A stretch of 64,000 bases of DNA from UBA3076 sp964646435 (GCA_964646435.1 CAZYEJ010000006.1:3793-67792), one strand, 5' to 3'; shown: positions 9,067-18,893, counted from the stretch's first letter. Made by a program: numbers and translations. The notes: generated by a model not told the origin, from the letters alone.

Positions 9067-10317
9067 GTGAACCAGCAATACAATAAATCCGTCCTTACAA
9101 ACGGCATCCGCGTGCTTACTGAGCGCATGCCCAATGTCCGTTCGGTATCAATCGGTATGTGGGTTACTATAGGAGCCAGGGACGAAAATGCTGGCAACTC
9201 AGGCATTTCCCACTTTATTGAGCACATGATTTTTAAGGGGACTGAACGGCGTACCGCCCTGGACATTGCCAAGGCCTTTGACCAGATGGGTGGATTTTCC
9301 AATGCCTTTACCTCTAAAGAGATCACATGTTTCCACGCAAAGGTAATGGATATCCATCTAGACAGGGTCCTGGATTTATTCTCTGATATTTTTCTCCATT
9401 CCAGATTTGACGACAAGGAAGTGGAAAGAGAACGCCGGGTCATAATGCAAGAGATCGGCATGCTTGAGGACTCCCCTGATGAGTTGATACATGAGCTTTT
9501 TAACAAATTTTACTGGCCAGGAAGCAACCTTGGACAATCCATTCTCGGCACTGTTGAAAACGTTAGAGCAATAAGTTCACAGACCTTGAAGGAGTTTGTA
9601 GCTGAGGCCTATGTAGGTCCAAAGGTCCTGATCGCTGCGGCGGGTAACCTGGAACATGAGTCTTTTGTTGCCAAGATAAACGAACTTTTCGGAGGCCTGG
9701 TGTCTATCAATGGCCATTCATCTCATTCCAGGCCTGTACCCCACCTTGGGGTCAAATTTATCAAAAAAGACCTGGAACAACTTCACGTACTGATGGGCTA
9801 TGAAGGACAATGTACCTCAGACCCTCAACGCTATCCGGCCCTGTTGCTTAACGTCATTCTGGGCGGATCCATGAGTTCCCGGCTGTTTCAGGAGATAAGG
9901 GAAAAACGGGGTCTTGCCTACTCAGTCTATTCCTTTTCCTCCTCATTCCAGGATACAGGGATGATGGGAATTTATGCAGGCATCTCTGAAAAACAGTTTT
10001 CGAAAACAGTGGAGCTAATGAACGGGGAGTTAAAAAAGCTTGCGGATCAATCTATTGAATACGATGAACTGGAGGCTGCCGGGGATCACATCAAGGGTGG
10101 ATTGTTGCTCTCTGCTGAAAGCGCAGACAGCCGCATGACACGTTTGGCAAAAAATGAAATAAATTTTGGCAAATTCGTCTCATATGATGAGGTGATAAGC
10201 AAAATTAATGCAGTTACCCCTGAGGACATAAAGCAGATGGCAGCACAGTGTCTGAAAGGTGGCTCTGCCTTGGTCTGTCTGGGGCCGACCCCGGATGGAG
10301 ATGCCTGGAAGGTATGA
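9067..10317 (+). CDS. M16 family (insulinase/processing-type) zinc peptidase
   Basis: This 416-residue protein is a pitrilysin/M16 peptidase of the small mitochondrial-processing-peptidase-like group that often follows pnp. The inverted zinc site HFIEH is at 49-53, with the downstream glutamate segment ERERRVIMQEIGMLED. The C-terminal half has the second M16 fold with GGSMSSRLFQEIREKRGLAY, the conserved R/Y substrate-binding region. Substrates are unknown. It starts at GTG 9067, 2 nt after the pnp stop, so it is probably co-transcribed. A palindrome lies just after its stop. Confidence 0.93.
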   Translation: MNQQYNKSVLTNGIRVLTERMPNVRSVSIGMWVTIGARDENAGNSGISHFIEHMIFKGTERRTALDIAKAFDQMGGFSNAFTSKEITCFHAKVMDIHLDRVLDLFSDIFLHSRFDDKEVERERRVIMQEIGMLEDSPDELIHELFNKFYWPGSNLGQSILGTVENVRAISSQTLKEFVAEAYVGPKVLIAAAGNLEHESFVAKINELFGGLVSINGHSSHSRPVPHLGVKFIKKDLEQLHVLMGYEGQCTSDPQRYPALLLNVILGGSMSSRLFQEIREKRGLAYSVYSFSSSFQDTGMMGIYAGISEKQFSKTVELMNGELKKLADQSIEYDELEAAGDHIKGGLLLSAESADSRMTRLAKNEINFGKFVSYDEVISKINAVTPEDIKQMAAQCLKGGSALVCLGPTPDGDAWKV

Positions 10318-10320
10318 TAA

Positions 10321-10343
10321 GCCTGCAAGTTTTTTTTGCAGGC
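10321..10343. repeat. Short perfect hairpin after the M16 gene
   Basis: GCCTGCAA and TTGCAGGC form an 8-bp stem whose loop is a run of Ts. The T-run is in the loop and not after the stem, so it is not a standard intrinsic terminator, though it sits where the pnp operon should end. Confidence 0.5.
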
Positions 10344-10367
10344 AGCTCATAAAATATCCAATCTATA

Positions 10368-10396
10368 TTGACAGATATAGGTAAAATGGCTATTTT
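10368..10396 (+). promoter_or_regulatory. Sigma-70-type promoter for a possible small RNA
   Basis: TTGACA at 10368-10373 and TATTTT at 10391-10396 are separated by exactly 17 bp. No large gene follows for 700 bp. Transcription from about 10403 would run into the strong terminator at 10460-10495. Confidence 0.6.
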
Positions 10397-10402
10397 GAAA
10401 AA

Positions 10403-10495
10403 TATTAGATTTTTGAGGATTTGATCCCACGCCGTTTGCGGCGTTCCTTAGCAGTTCGAGATACCCCGTGGCTTCCCGCGGGGTATCTTTTTTTT
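10403..10495 (+). ncRNA. Candidate small RNA of about 90 nt (promoter to intrinsic terminator)
   Basis: The unit is defined by a consensus-like promoter just upstream and a perfect intrinsic terminator at its end. Between them lies a second small hairpin (CGCCGTTTGCGGCG) and no ORF with a ribosome site. I do not recognise it as a known RNA family. It could also be the leader of the 45-codon ORF that starts 35 nt after the terminator, acting as an attenuator. The transcript itself is inferred. Confidence 0.45.
10460..10495 (+). terminator. Strong rho-independent terminator
   Basis: The 9-bp perfect stem GATACCCCG / CGGGGTATC closes an 10-nt loop and is followed by eight Ts. It ends the candidate small RNA and may also stop read-through from the pnp operon. 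Confidence 0.85.
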
Positions 10496-10529
10496 ATGAC
10501 AACATAATAAACAAAAAAGGAGATATAAA

Positions 10530-10667
10530 ATGTATCTGATAGCAAAAAAGATGATAAACAATAATAAGAAAGGGACTAAGCGCAGAAAACTTGAAAAATT
10601 TTCGTCAGTTAAATTTTCTAAGTTTAATACATTGTATAATTATGTCAGCAGATTATATAAAGCTTGA
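10530..10667 (+). CDS. Small basic ORF (45 aa) with a strong ribosome-binding site
   Basis: ATG 10530 is preceded at good spacing by AAAGGAGAT. The ORF encodes 45 residues, unusually rich in Lys, Arg and Asn (it begins MYLIAKKMINNNKKGTKRRK and ends with YNYVSRLYKA). The predicted product is highly basic with no Cys and no clear membrane segment. I do not recognise the family. The stop codon lies in the 8-bp sequence duplicated by the adjoining MITE, so the insertion left the frame intact. The AT-rich composition fits neighbouring intergenic DNA, so this may be chance, but the Shine-Dalgarno argues for translation. Confidence 0.4.
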   Translation: MYLIAKKMINNNKKGTKRRKLEKFSSVKFSKFNTLYNYVSRLYKA

Positions 10668-10815
10668 GTAACTTCTCAATAAGTTAGGGTAGATTACATT
10701 TTGCGACTATTTGCTGGATTCCTGCTTTCGCAGGAATGACGTTTGGATGTGAATGCCCGTCATTCCTGCGAAAGCCGGAATCCAGATATCTTACCCTGAG
10801 TTATTGAGAAGTTAC
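10668..10815. mobile_element. MITE family 1, copy 1 (148 bp)
   Basis: The terminal inverted repeats are about 25 bp: GTAACTTCTCAATAAGTT at the left and the complement GTAACTTCTCAATAACTC at the right, both running on into a GGGTA core. Inside is a nested palindrome of the ATTCCTGCTTTCGCAGGAAT type. The flanks aagcttga and gagcttga are a near-perfect 8-bp direct repeat, consistent with a target duplication. It encodes no protein. Related copies are at 41137-41202 and from 63942 to the window end. Confidence 0.85.
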
Positions 10816-10861
10816 GAGCTTGACATTAAGTTTAGGATGCCAGCCATTAGCTGTTAGGTAA

Positions 10862-11010
10862 ACGCTTTGGCATCCTTCAAGAAGGCCCAAAAGCAGTTTA
10901 TACTTTTCGAACAATAAGCGCTGTCATGGTGGGCACAAATACAAGACCAACAAAGTATAAACTACTTTTGACTTGTCGTGAAGGATACCAACGCTTTGTA
11001 TTAAAGACTG
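10862..11010. repeat. Long imperfect palindrome with dispersed arm
   Basis: Two arms of about 45 bp face each other. The left contains ACGCTTTGGCATCCTTCAAG and AAAAGCAGTTTATACTTT; the right, read in complement, contains AAGCGTTGGTATCCTTCACG and AAAAGTAGTTTATACTTT. About 45 bp separate them. One arm recurs at 19004-19045. The rest of this interval, up to dut, contains only a stray GTAAACGCTTAC motif at 11060-11071, which matches the end of MITE family 2. Confidence 0.65.
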
Positions 11011-11091
11011 GCTGTTAAAAAGCTAACGGCCAGTAGCTAATCGCACAGGTCTATTTTTTGTAAACGCTTACAGTTTCGGTAGGTTGTTGAA

Positions 11092-11577
11092 GTGCCAATA
11101 GAATCCGTGTCCATTAGATCACCGGAAGAACTATCTGTAGTTATACAGATTAAACGCCTGCCCCATGCAGTTGACCTTCCTCTTCCTCATTACATAACCA
11201 GGCAATCAGCAGGCATGGATTTGGCTGCAGCGATCCAACACGATATCCTACTGCATCCAGGGGAAATAGGTCTTGTTCCTACAGGTCTTGCAGTAGCTCT
11301 GCCACATGGTTATGAATTCCAGATCCGGCCCAGGAGCGGACTTGCCATCAAACACGGTCTGACAGTAGTTAACGCACCCGGCACTATTGACGCCGACTAC
11401 CGCGGTGAGATAAAAGTCGGACTAATTAATCTCGGACCGGAGACTGTCACCATCAAGAGAGAACAAAGGATAGCCCAGATGATCCTTGCCAGGGTCTGGC
11501 AGGCAAGCTGGCAAGAAGTGGATTCATTGCCCACAACCGCAAGGGGCGAGGGAGGCTTTGGTCATAGTGGAGTTTAG
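11092..11577 (+). CDS. dut: dUTP diphosphatase
   Basis: The enzyme hydrolyses dUTP to dUMP and pyrophosphate, keeping uracil out of DNA and feeding dTMP synthesis. All five trimeric-dUTPase motifs are visible: AGMDLAA, PRSGLA, the DADYRGEIKVGLIN strand with the catalytic Asp, the REQRIAQMI strand, and the Gly-rich C-terminal arm GEGGFGHSGV. The N-terminus is about 15 residues longer than usual. The GTG at 11092 has no obvious ribosome site, so a later start is possible. Confidence 0.95.
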   Translation: MPIESVSIRSPEELSVVIQIKRLPHAVDLPLPHYITRQSAGMDLAAAIQHDILLHPGEIGLVPTGLAVALPHGYEFQIRPRSGLAIKHGLTVVNAPGTIDADYRGEIKVGLINLGPETVTIKREQRIAQMILARVWQASWQEVDSLPTTARGEGGFGHSGV

Positions 11578-11696
11578 CTGATACCTGCCTGTGAAAATCA
11601 GCCCAAACGTTCATGCCGGTGGTTTTCGTCATCCCTGAAGTGCGAATGGTCTGATGTTGGACCGTGCACGATGGTATCAGATTAGAGGAACTGAAC

Positions 11697-12536
11697 ATGA
11701 TTTCACAATTGAAACTAACTGTAATATGCGAAAATAGTGTCTTCGGTCCATCTGGATTGATCGGGGAGCATGGCTGGTCTTGCTATGTTGAGACTGAAGG
11801 GTATAGCATGTTGTTTGACACAGGCCAGGGCCTTGGTGTGTTGTCTAACAGCCTGATTTTGAGAAAAGACCTGAGGTCAATTGATGCTGTAGTTTTGAGC
11901 CATGGGCACTATGATCATACATCCGGGCTTCCGGCAGTGCTGGGACTTTCAGGGCCTAGGCCGGTCTATGCCCATCCCGACATCTTTCTTGTGCGATACT
12001 GGAAAAAGGGAGATGTCCTGAGGGAAATAGGGCTTCGATATAAAAAGGAGTATCTTGAGGCTATCGGAGCCAGGTTTGTCGATGTGGAAGAGTTCAGGGA
12101 GATCTATCCTGGCGTATACCTGACCGGTATGGTTCCAAGGATAACCGACTTTGAACCCCCTGATCCGAATATGCAACTGAGAGACCCTGAGGCTGGCTGG
12201 GTTCAGGATCTTTTGAAAGATGATCTTTCTGTAGTGATAGACACGGTGAAAGGCCTTTTTGTAATACTCGGCTGTGCCCATGCAGGGATCATCAATATTC
12301 TGAGGCACATACAGAAGAATCTCCCCGGCCGACCAATCCACACTGTGATGGGTGGTACCCATCTGGGCCCTGCAGATCCTGCCCAGTTCGGCATTACGTT
12401 ATCCAACCTTGAAGAGTTTGGTATTAAAAGGCTGGGAGCTGCCCACTGTACCGGGCTTGAGAATGGAGCGAAGCTTTACAATGCACTTGGTGAGAGGTTT
12501 TTCTTTGCTTCAGTAGGAGTGAGCATTAGTATCTGA
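11697..12536 (+). CDS. Metallo-beta-lactamase-fold hydrolase (MPT/RFAP-synthase-like group)
   Basis: This 279-residue MBL-fold protein has the metal motif HGHYDH at 69-74 and later conserved histidines in LGCAHAG, GGTHL and GAAHCTG. The order and length resemble the archaeal/bacterial group often annotated as 7,8-dihydropterin-6-methyl-4-(ribosyl)aminobenzene phosphate synthase-like. The true substrate cannot be told from sequence. ATG 11697 is preceded by GAGGAA; an upstream GTG at 11664 lacks a ribosome site. It is followed within 10 bp by a MITE. Confidence 0.85.
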   Translation: MISQLKLTVICENSVFGPSGLIGEHGWSCYVETEGYSMLFDTGQGLGVLSNSLILRKDLRSIDAVVLSHGHYDHTSGLPAVLGLSGPRPVYAHPDIFLVRYWKKGDVLREIGLRYKKEYLEAIGARFVDVEEFREIYPGVYLTGMVPRITDFEPPDPNMQLRDPEAGWVQDLLKDDLSVVIDTVKGLFVILGCAHAGIINILRHIQKNLPGRPIHTVMGGTHLGPADPAQFGITLSNLEEFGIKRLGAAHCTGLENGAKLYNALGERFFFASVGVSISI

Positions 12537-12542
12537 GTAACC

Positions 12543-12652
12543 ATAAGCGTTCACAGAGCACAGCATCTGCTTTGTTTGTCGGGCATTTGAAGTACAGGGA
12601 GTACGTCTGCGTATCCTCCGCCTCGCATCTGCAGCACCCTGTAAACGCTTAC
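12543..12652. mobile_element. MITE family 2, copy 1 (110 bp)
   Basis: The left end is ATAAGCGTTCACAGAGCAC. The right end is the inverted GTAAGCGTTTACAGGGTGC, ending in the palindrome GTAAACGCTTAC. The interior (CAGCATCTGCTTTG, GAAGTACAGGGAGTACGT, CCTCGCATCTGCAGC) is nearly identical to the copy at 31203-31303. The ends resemble IS66-family termini, which begin GTAAGCG; that parentage is an inference. No target duplication is visible here. Confidence 0.75.
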
Positions 12653-12659
12653 AATTGTT

Positions 12660-13343
12660 TTAGCTCCATTTGCCAACTGGAGCCTCGCTTGGGATATCAA
12701 TCAGCTTTTTAAGTCTTTTCAGGAAAAAAGACCTTGGTATTTCCTTTGCGCCAAGGCTTAAGAGGTGGAAACTAGTAACCTGGCAATCAATCATGGCAAA
12801 GCCCCACTCAGATAGTTGGCGTACAAGGGTCACTAATGCTGCTTTTGAGGCATCTGAAACTTTGGTAAACATTGATTCACCAAAAAATACCCTGCCCATT
12901 GCTATCCCGTAAAGTCCACCAACGAGTCGATCCCCTTGCCAGGTCTCTACTGAATGGGTTTTCCTTAGATAGTGAAGGTCAGTGTATGCCTCAATCATTT
13001 CCGGGGTAAGCCAGGTTCCCTCGCCCCTTTTTATTCTGGTCTCTGAGCAGGCCCTTATAACCTCCTTAAAGGCGTGGTCCAGGGTGACTTGAAAGCGTCC
13101 TTGCCGAATGATTCGTTTAAGACGTCTGGATACGTGGAGGTCTGAGGGCTCCAGAATCAACCTTGGATCCGGGGACCACCAAAATATTGGTTCCCCAGGG
13201 TTGTACCAGGGGAATATTCCTTGACGGTATGCGAGAATTAACCTCGGGATGCTCAGGTCCCCGCCAGCAGCCAAAAGTCCGTCTTCTCTGGCAAGTTCGG
13301 GAGGTGGAAAGACCAAGTCTCCGGTTAGTAGATATACAGGCAT
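12660..13343 (-). CDS. aat: Leucyl/phenylalanyl-tRNA--protein transferase
   Basis: Aat adds Leu or Phe to proteins with N-terminal Arg or Lys, marking them for ClpAP through the N-degron pathway. The 227-residue length is standard. Hallmarks are FPPPELAREDGLLAAGGDLS near the N-terminus, GIFPWYNPGEPIFWWSPDPR, and the later VETWQGDRLVGGLYGIAMG and FFGESMFTKVSDASKAAL. It is divergent from hrcA across a 238-bp gap, and its 3' end abuts the MITE. The window shows no clpA or clpS partner. Confidence 0.97.
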   Translation of the reverse strand: MPVYLLTGDLVFPPPELAREDGLLAAGGDLSIPRLILAYRQGIFPWYNPGEPIFWWSPDPRLILEPSDLHVSRRLKRIIRQGRFQVTLDHAFKEVIRACSETRIKRGEGTWLTPEMIEAYTDLHYLRKTHSVETWQGDRLVGGLYGIAMGRVFFGESMFTKVSDASKAALVTLVRQLSEWGFAMIDCQVTSFHLLSLGAKEIPRSFFLKRLKKLIDIPSEAPVGKWS

Positions 13344-13495
13344 AATTCAAGCGGCTCCACGGGCATCTGTACACAAGGTATTTCAAACCGGAGTTCTTTA
13401 CACTAAACCGAAGGATGATTCAACTCTTGTTTTCAATAGCAGCCGGACATTATAAAGGAAAGTTTTGTTAAGGGGAGCCTCTTGCGCTTCTCCGG

Positions 13496-13524
13496 TTGAC
13501 ACAGCCTTTGGTCAGAATTAGTGT
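13496..13524 (+). promoter_or_regulatory. Possible promoter for hrcA-grpE-dnaK
   Basis: TTGACA at 13496-13501 is followed after 17 bp by TAGTGT at 13519-13524. The -35 is perfect and the -10 is weak. A lone AAGTGCTAA (13549-13557), equal to one half of the HrcA operator CIRCE, lies just upstream of hrcA within the palindrome TTATTA-N5-TAATAA. The left CIRCE half is not present at the standard 9-bp distance. Confidence 0.35.
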
Positions 13525-13581
13525 CTTTCAGTACCTCAAGGTATTATTAAGTGCTAATAATGCTTGCGAGAAAAGTCACCT

Positions 13582-14613
13582 ATGGATACAAACATTGACC
13601 TATCTGAACGAAGCCGCGAGATACTGAAGACCGTCATTCATGCTTATATAAATGACGCGGAACCGGTAGGGTCAAGGACTGTTGCCAAAAAAGCCGGGCT
13701 TGGATTGAGTCCTGCTACCATCCGTAATGCCATGGCCGACCTTGAAGATATTGGTCTGCTGTTCCAGCCCCATTCATCAGCAGGGCGCCTTCCAACTGAG
13801 ACAGGTCTGCGTTATTACGTGGACTTCCTTTTGGATAAAGAAGATTTGTCTTGGAGTGACCAGGTAGCTATAGAAAAGGGTTTAATGTTCAGGTCTGCTG
13901 GTTTGGTAGCAACCCTGAAGCGTGCTGTTCAACTACTGGCATCTTTTTCAGGACATGCAGCAGTAGTCAGTGCTCCCCGGCTTACCTGTGACCGCTTGAT
14001 ACACCTTGAATTTCTACGAATCCGGCAGGGTCTGATATTGGTCATCAGTGTATCTGACACCGGTACGGTGCAAAATCGATTTGTGCATATCGATTATGAC
14101 ATCCAGGAGGAGAAACTGGAGCAAATTTCCCAGTATATCAGCAACAAGCTTGACCACATGTGCCTGGAAGAACTCAGGTCTATGATTATAGAGGAACTAA
14201 AAGAAGAAAAGAAAATCTTTGACGTCCTTTTAGAGGACTTCCTTGATCAGATGAAGATGTCAACTGAGCAGGGAGAGGTTTTTATCGAAGGCAGACTCAA
14301 TCTTCTTGATAAACCGGAGTTTTCGAATGTCTCCCGTATCAGGGCAATTCTTCAGACATTTGAAGAGAAAAAGGCCCTTTTGACCCTTTTAGATAGGTGT
14401 TTGGACTCAAGAGGAGTGCAAATATATATCGGATCTGAAGGGCTTGGAAATAAGGTGCCGGGCTGCGGCATGGTACTGGCTCCTTATGTTGGAAGCGGCA
14501 GTCCCCTGGGGAGCCTGGGTATTGTTGGTCCGATTAGCATGAACTATGCCCGTGCAGTGTCACTGGTTGAATATACCGCCCAGGTTTTGGGCGAAAAGTT
14601 TAAGGAATCGTGA
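13582..14613 (+). CDS. hrcA: Heat-inducible transcription repressor HrcA
   Basis: HrcA represses the dnaK and groE operons by binding CIRCE, and its activity depends on GroEL. The N-terminal winged helix carries SREILKTVIHAYINDAEPVG and SPATIRNAMADLEDIGLL, followed by the PHSSAGRLPTETGLRYYVD linker. The C-terminal dimerisation/GAF-like domain is present. ATG 13582 is used; an upstream in-frame TTG (13564) adds residues with no homology pattern. It starts the operon hrcA-grpE-dnaK with 3 bp before grpE. No complete CIRCE was found upstream. Confidence 0.95.
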   Translation: MDTNIDLSERSREILKTVIHAYINDAEPVGSRTVAKKAGLGLSPATIRNAMADLEDIGLLFQPHSSAGRLPTETGLRYYVDFLLDKEDLSWSDQVAIEKGLMFRSAGLVATLKRAVQLLASFSGHAAVVSAPRLTCDRLIHLEFLRIRQGLILVISVSDTGTVQNRFVHIDYDIQEEKLEQISQYISNKLDHMCLEELRSMIIEELKEEKKIFDVLLEDFLDQMKMSTEQGEVFIEGRLNLLDKPEFSNVSRIRAILQTFEEKKALLTLLDRCLDSRGVQIYIGSEGLGNKVPGCGMVLAPYVGSGSPLGSLGIVGPISMNYARAVSLVEYTAQVLGEKFKES

Positions 14614-14616
14614 AAT

Positions 14617-15186
14617 ATGGACAAGAAAGATATGGAAAAAAAGCAGACAACTGGAGAGGAAGAGATCGAGAGCGCAGGTGGCGATGAGAATGATCTGGCC
14701 CAAAAGTTAGCAGACAGAGAGGCAGAACTCGAGCAATGTCAGGAAAAGGTGCTGCGAATGGCTGCCGATCTGGAAAATTTTAAGAAAAGGATAGAGCGGG
14801 AAAAATCGGAATATATGAAATATGCCTTAGAATCCTTTGCCAAAGAACTGCTACCTTTTCTTGATAACTTAGAACGAGCCATGACCTCAGCCAAGGATTT
14901 AAGGGATTTTGATAAGTTGATAGAGGGGCTTGATCTGACCATATCCGGCTACTTAAAGACCTTGGAACGTTTCGGTCTCAAGGTCTTTAGTGCAGAAGGG
15001 CAAAGATTTGATCCGAATCTGCATGAGGCCCTTACTGTGCAAGAGCATGAGGGAGTGGAAGAAAATACAGTGATAAAAGAGCTCTTAAAAGGTTATTCGC
15101 TTCATGAAAGGATCTTGAGACCTGCTCTTGTAATAGTATCAAAAAATGCAACAGAGGGGAGTGGACAAGAAGAAACTAGTGCTTAG
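14617..15186 (+). CDS. grpE: Nucleotide exchange factor GrpE
   Basis: GrpE releases ADP from DnaK and acts as a heat-sensing brake. The 189-residue protein has the expected plan: an acidic disordered N-terminus, a long coiled-coil helix (about 30-90, with RMAADLENFKKRIEREK), and a C-terminal beta domain containing FDPNLHEALTVQEHEG. It begins 3 bp after hrcA, so translation is likely coupled. dnaK follows after 73 bp. Confidence 0.96.
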   Translation: MDKKDMEKKQTTGEEEIESAGGDENDLAQKLADREAELEQCQEKVLRMAADLENFKKRIEREKSEYMKYALESFAKELLPFLDNLERAMTSAKDLRDFDKLIEGLDLTISGYLKTLERFGLKVFSAEGQRFDPNLHEALTVQEHEGVEENTVIKELLKGYSLHERILRPALVIVSKNATEGSGQEETSA

Positions 15187-15259
15187 TTTTAGGAACAGTA
15201 AAATTACAACTAGATCTAACTTTTTATATTGAAACTTTTTTACAAGGAGGATTTTCAAC

Positions 15260-17173
<1,914 letters not shown>

Positions 17174-17220
17174 GGGTTGATTCCGCTGAAAAAACCCAAT
17201 CTGCGGTGCACAATACAATA

Positions 17221-17324
17221 AATGTTGAATGTTGAATGTTGAATGTTGAATTAAGGTATATGCCTTTTAAATCTTCTTTCACAATTCAGCATTCAGCATT
17301 CAGTATTATCTATCAGACACTAAT
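17221..17324. repeat. Dispersed heptamer palindrome, family A (inverted orientation)
   Basis: Four TTGAATG heptamers lead into GAATTAAGGTATATG, then a spacer, then CACAATTCAGCATTCAGCATTCAG on the facing arm. The site ends with TCAGACACTAATT, the complement of the AATTAGTGTCTGA found at 45597. The complement of 51411-51491 aligns with this site through both arms and most of the spacer. The stop codon of the phosphoesterase gene lies at its right edge. Confidence 0.75.
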
Positions 17325-17970
17325 TAAGCCGCGCGACAAAACTCCCATCATCCTGACTGTTGAACTCTATCCAGCCCGGATCTCTGAGCATCCCCGGATT
17401 GAGTATCAGAGTACGTCCTATTCGATCTTCCCCTCTGGATTCGTGTATGTGGCCTGTGAAGCAAAAATCAGGCTGTTTTTCTTCAATGAATTTCCTGATG
17501 GCGGTGCTGCCGACGTGGACCTCACCGCCAATCATATCGGCAGCAGTGTTGAAAGGAGGAGTGTGGGATATCAGGACCTTGACCGGTGCCTGTGCCACAT
17601 ATTGATATGCCTTGTTGACAATGTTCCCAAGTTCTTCTTCAGAAAACTCGGTTGGGGTATTGAAGGGAGTGGGATTAGATCCTCCAACACCGAAGATTCC
17701 CAAGTCCCCCAGGACAAATCCCTTACCATGGATATTGATGCCAAGCTCATCCAGATAGTTCCCGACTGATGCCTTATCCATATTACCTGGGACAGCATAT
17801 ATTTTGGGATTAATGCGCCTGATGACATCAAGTACGGTTGAGGCGTCTTCTTTTCCTCCAAAATTGGTAAAATCCCCTGTAATTATAACCAGATCCGCCT
17901 TTGAAAGCCCAGGGATCTTCTCAACGCCGGCATAGTCCATGTGGATGTCTCCAAAGGCTATAATGCGCAT
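17320..17970 (-). CDS. Calcineurin-like metallophosphoesterase
   Basis: This 216-residue protein is a compact two-metal phosphoesterase. The motifs run in order: GDIH at 7-10, GDFTNFGG at 32-39, GNMD at 62-65, the SHTPPF histidine near 136, and GHIHES from 173. It resembles the archaeal/bacterial icc-like or YfcE-like small phosphoesterases that act on phosphodiesters, but the substrate is unknown. It has no signal peptide, so it is cytoplasmic. It is transcribed away from dnaK and lies 14 bp after the RRM gene on the same strand, so the two may form an operon. Confidence 0.88.
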   Translation of the reverse strand: MRIIAFGDIHMDYAGVEKIPGLSKADLVIITGDFTNFGGKEDASTVLDVIRRINPKIYAVPGNMDKASVGNYLDELGINIHGKGFVLGDLGIFGVGGSNPTPFNTPTEFSEEELGNIVNKAYQYVAQAPVKVLISHTPPFNTAADMIGGEVHVGSTAIRKFIEEKQPDFCFTGHIHESRGEDRIGRTLILNPGMLRDPGWIEFNSQDDGSFVARLN

Positions 17971-17984
17971 TCGTCTTTCTTCTT

Positions 17985-18251
17985 TTACCAGGAGCGCTTC
18001 TTGCGGCGGTCATCTCGTGCCCTTGCTTCGTTTACCTTTAAATTGCGTCCACCGAGGTCCTTGCCGTTAAGAGCTTTTATAGCGGCATCGGCATCGGCAT
18101 TATCCATTTCGGCGAAGCAAAAACCACGCGGTCTCCCTGTATCGCGATCAGTAATCCAATTGAAGGACTCGAGAGTCCCATACTGCTCAAGCATTTCGCG
18201 AACTTCTGCTTCCGTGGTATTAAAGGGCAAATTCCCAATATAAAGTTTCAT
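17985..18251 (-). CDS. RRM-type RNA-binding protein
   Basis: This single RNA-recognition motif of 88 residues has RNP2 (LYIGNL, 3-8) and RNP1 (RGFCFAEM, 42-49), followed by a short basic tail (RARDDRRKKRSW). These glycine-poor bacterial RRM proteins occur in cyanobacteria and many Desulfobacterota, often linked to cold or stress responses. The RNA target is unknown. It lies about 190 bp from a cold-shock gene on the same strand, which fits an RNA-chaperone cluster, although a terminator separates them. Confidence 0.93.
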   Translation of the reverse strand: MKLYIGNLPFNTTEAEVREMLEQYGTLESFNWITDRDTGRPRGFCFAEMDNADADAAIKALNGKDLGGRNLKVNEARARDDRRKKRSW

Positions 18252-18378
18252 TAATACATTCCTCTAAGAGCAACTGCTATTCATTAATAGTCGTTTTGGA
18301 TGAAACAAACTTTTAGTTTTAGTGGTTGCTCGGGTTTAAGGGTCATTATAGATAAAATTGGTTGGAAAAATAAAACGA

Positions 18379-18412
18379 AAAAAGCGGGTCCTCGAAAGCA
18401 AACCCGCTTTTC
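18379..18412 (-). terminator. Rho-independent terminator of the cold-shock gene
   Basis: AAAAGCGGGT and ACCCGCTTTT form a perfect stem, followed on the minus strand by further Ts. It lies 28 bp beyond the csp stop codon. Its AAAA/TTTT symmetry could also act in the other direction. Confidence 0.85.
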
Positions 18413-18439
18413 GGTGCTAATTTCCGAGTCCAACCGGCA

Positions 18440-18637
18440 CTAAGCGTGCACGTTGGACGCCTGGGGACCCTTGGGGCCCTCAACCACATCAAACTCCACT
18501 GTCTGCCCTTCTTCTAAGGACTTGAATCCACTGCCCTCAATGGCGCTGAAGTGGACGAAGACATCAGGCCCATTCTCTTGAGAGATGAAACCGAAGCCTT
18601 TTTGATCGTTGAACCATTTTACAGTTCCTTTAGCCAT
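18440..18637 (-). CDS. csp: Cold-shock domain protein (CspA family)
   Basis: The 65-residue single cold-shock domain binds single-stranded RNA/DNA and acts as an RNA chaperone. RNP1 is KGFGFI (13-18) and RNP2 is VFVHF (26-30), with the usual MAKGTVKWFN start. An AAAGGAGG site precedes the ATG at good distance. A leader of more than 100 nt and a possible terminator-ended small RNA lie upstream on the same strand, which suggests post-transcriptional control. The gene ends with its own terminator. Confidence 0.97.
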   Translation of the reverse strand: MAKGTVKWFNDQKGFGFISQENGPDVFVHFSAIEGSGFKSLEEGQTVEFDVVEGPKGPQASNVHA

Positions 18638-18787
18638 GCTCTTTACCTCCTTTCCTAAAAACTATGGGCTCTTTCGACCCATGTGTGTTGCACTTGCCAT
18701 GGGTTCGAAACGCCCAAACGGAAAGGATCCGCCATGCAGGTAATTTCTGATCCATACAGAGTGTCATGTTTCCTCAAGGGCTTAACC

Positions 18788-18887
18788 ACAAAAAAAAGAG
18801 GCACTATTTGTAGCCTCTTTATTTACAGATCTGCCACTTGATAGCCTTATAGACCTACATATAGCTAATTCCAGCTATACATCCGTA
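18788..18887 (-). ncRNA. Candidate small RNA or attenuated leader upstream of csp
   Basis: On the minus strand a promoter (18922-18894) is followed by about 70 nt containing the hairpin TATAGCT-GGAATT-AGCTATA. A perfect intrinsic terminator comes next (AAAGAGGC / GCCTCTTT, then eight Ts, at about 18788-18820). The cold-shock gene starts 150 nt further on. The unit could be an independent small RNA or a csp leader with attenuation. I do not recognise the family, and expression is inferred. Confidence 0.45.
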
Positions 18888-18893
18888 AAACAT

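Noticed and set aside
10321..10343. Hairpin after the M16 gene as an intrinsic terminator
   Set aside because: The T-run lies in the loop and not after the stem.
13516..13526. AATTAGTGTCT upstream of hrcA as a family A repeat
   Set aside because: Only 11 bases match and none of the neighbouring hairpin or heptamers is present.
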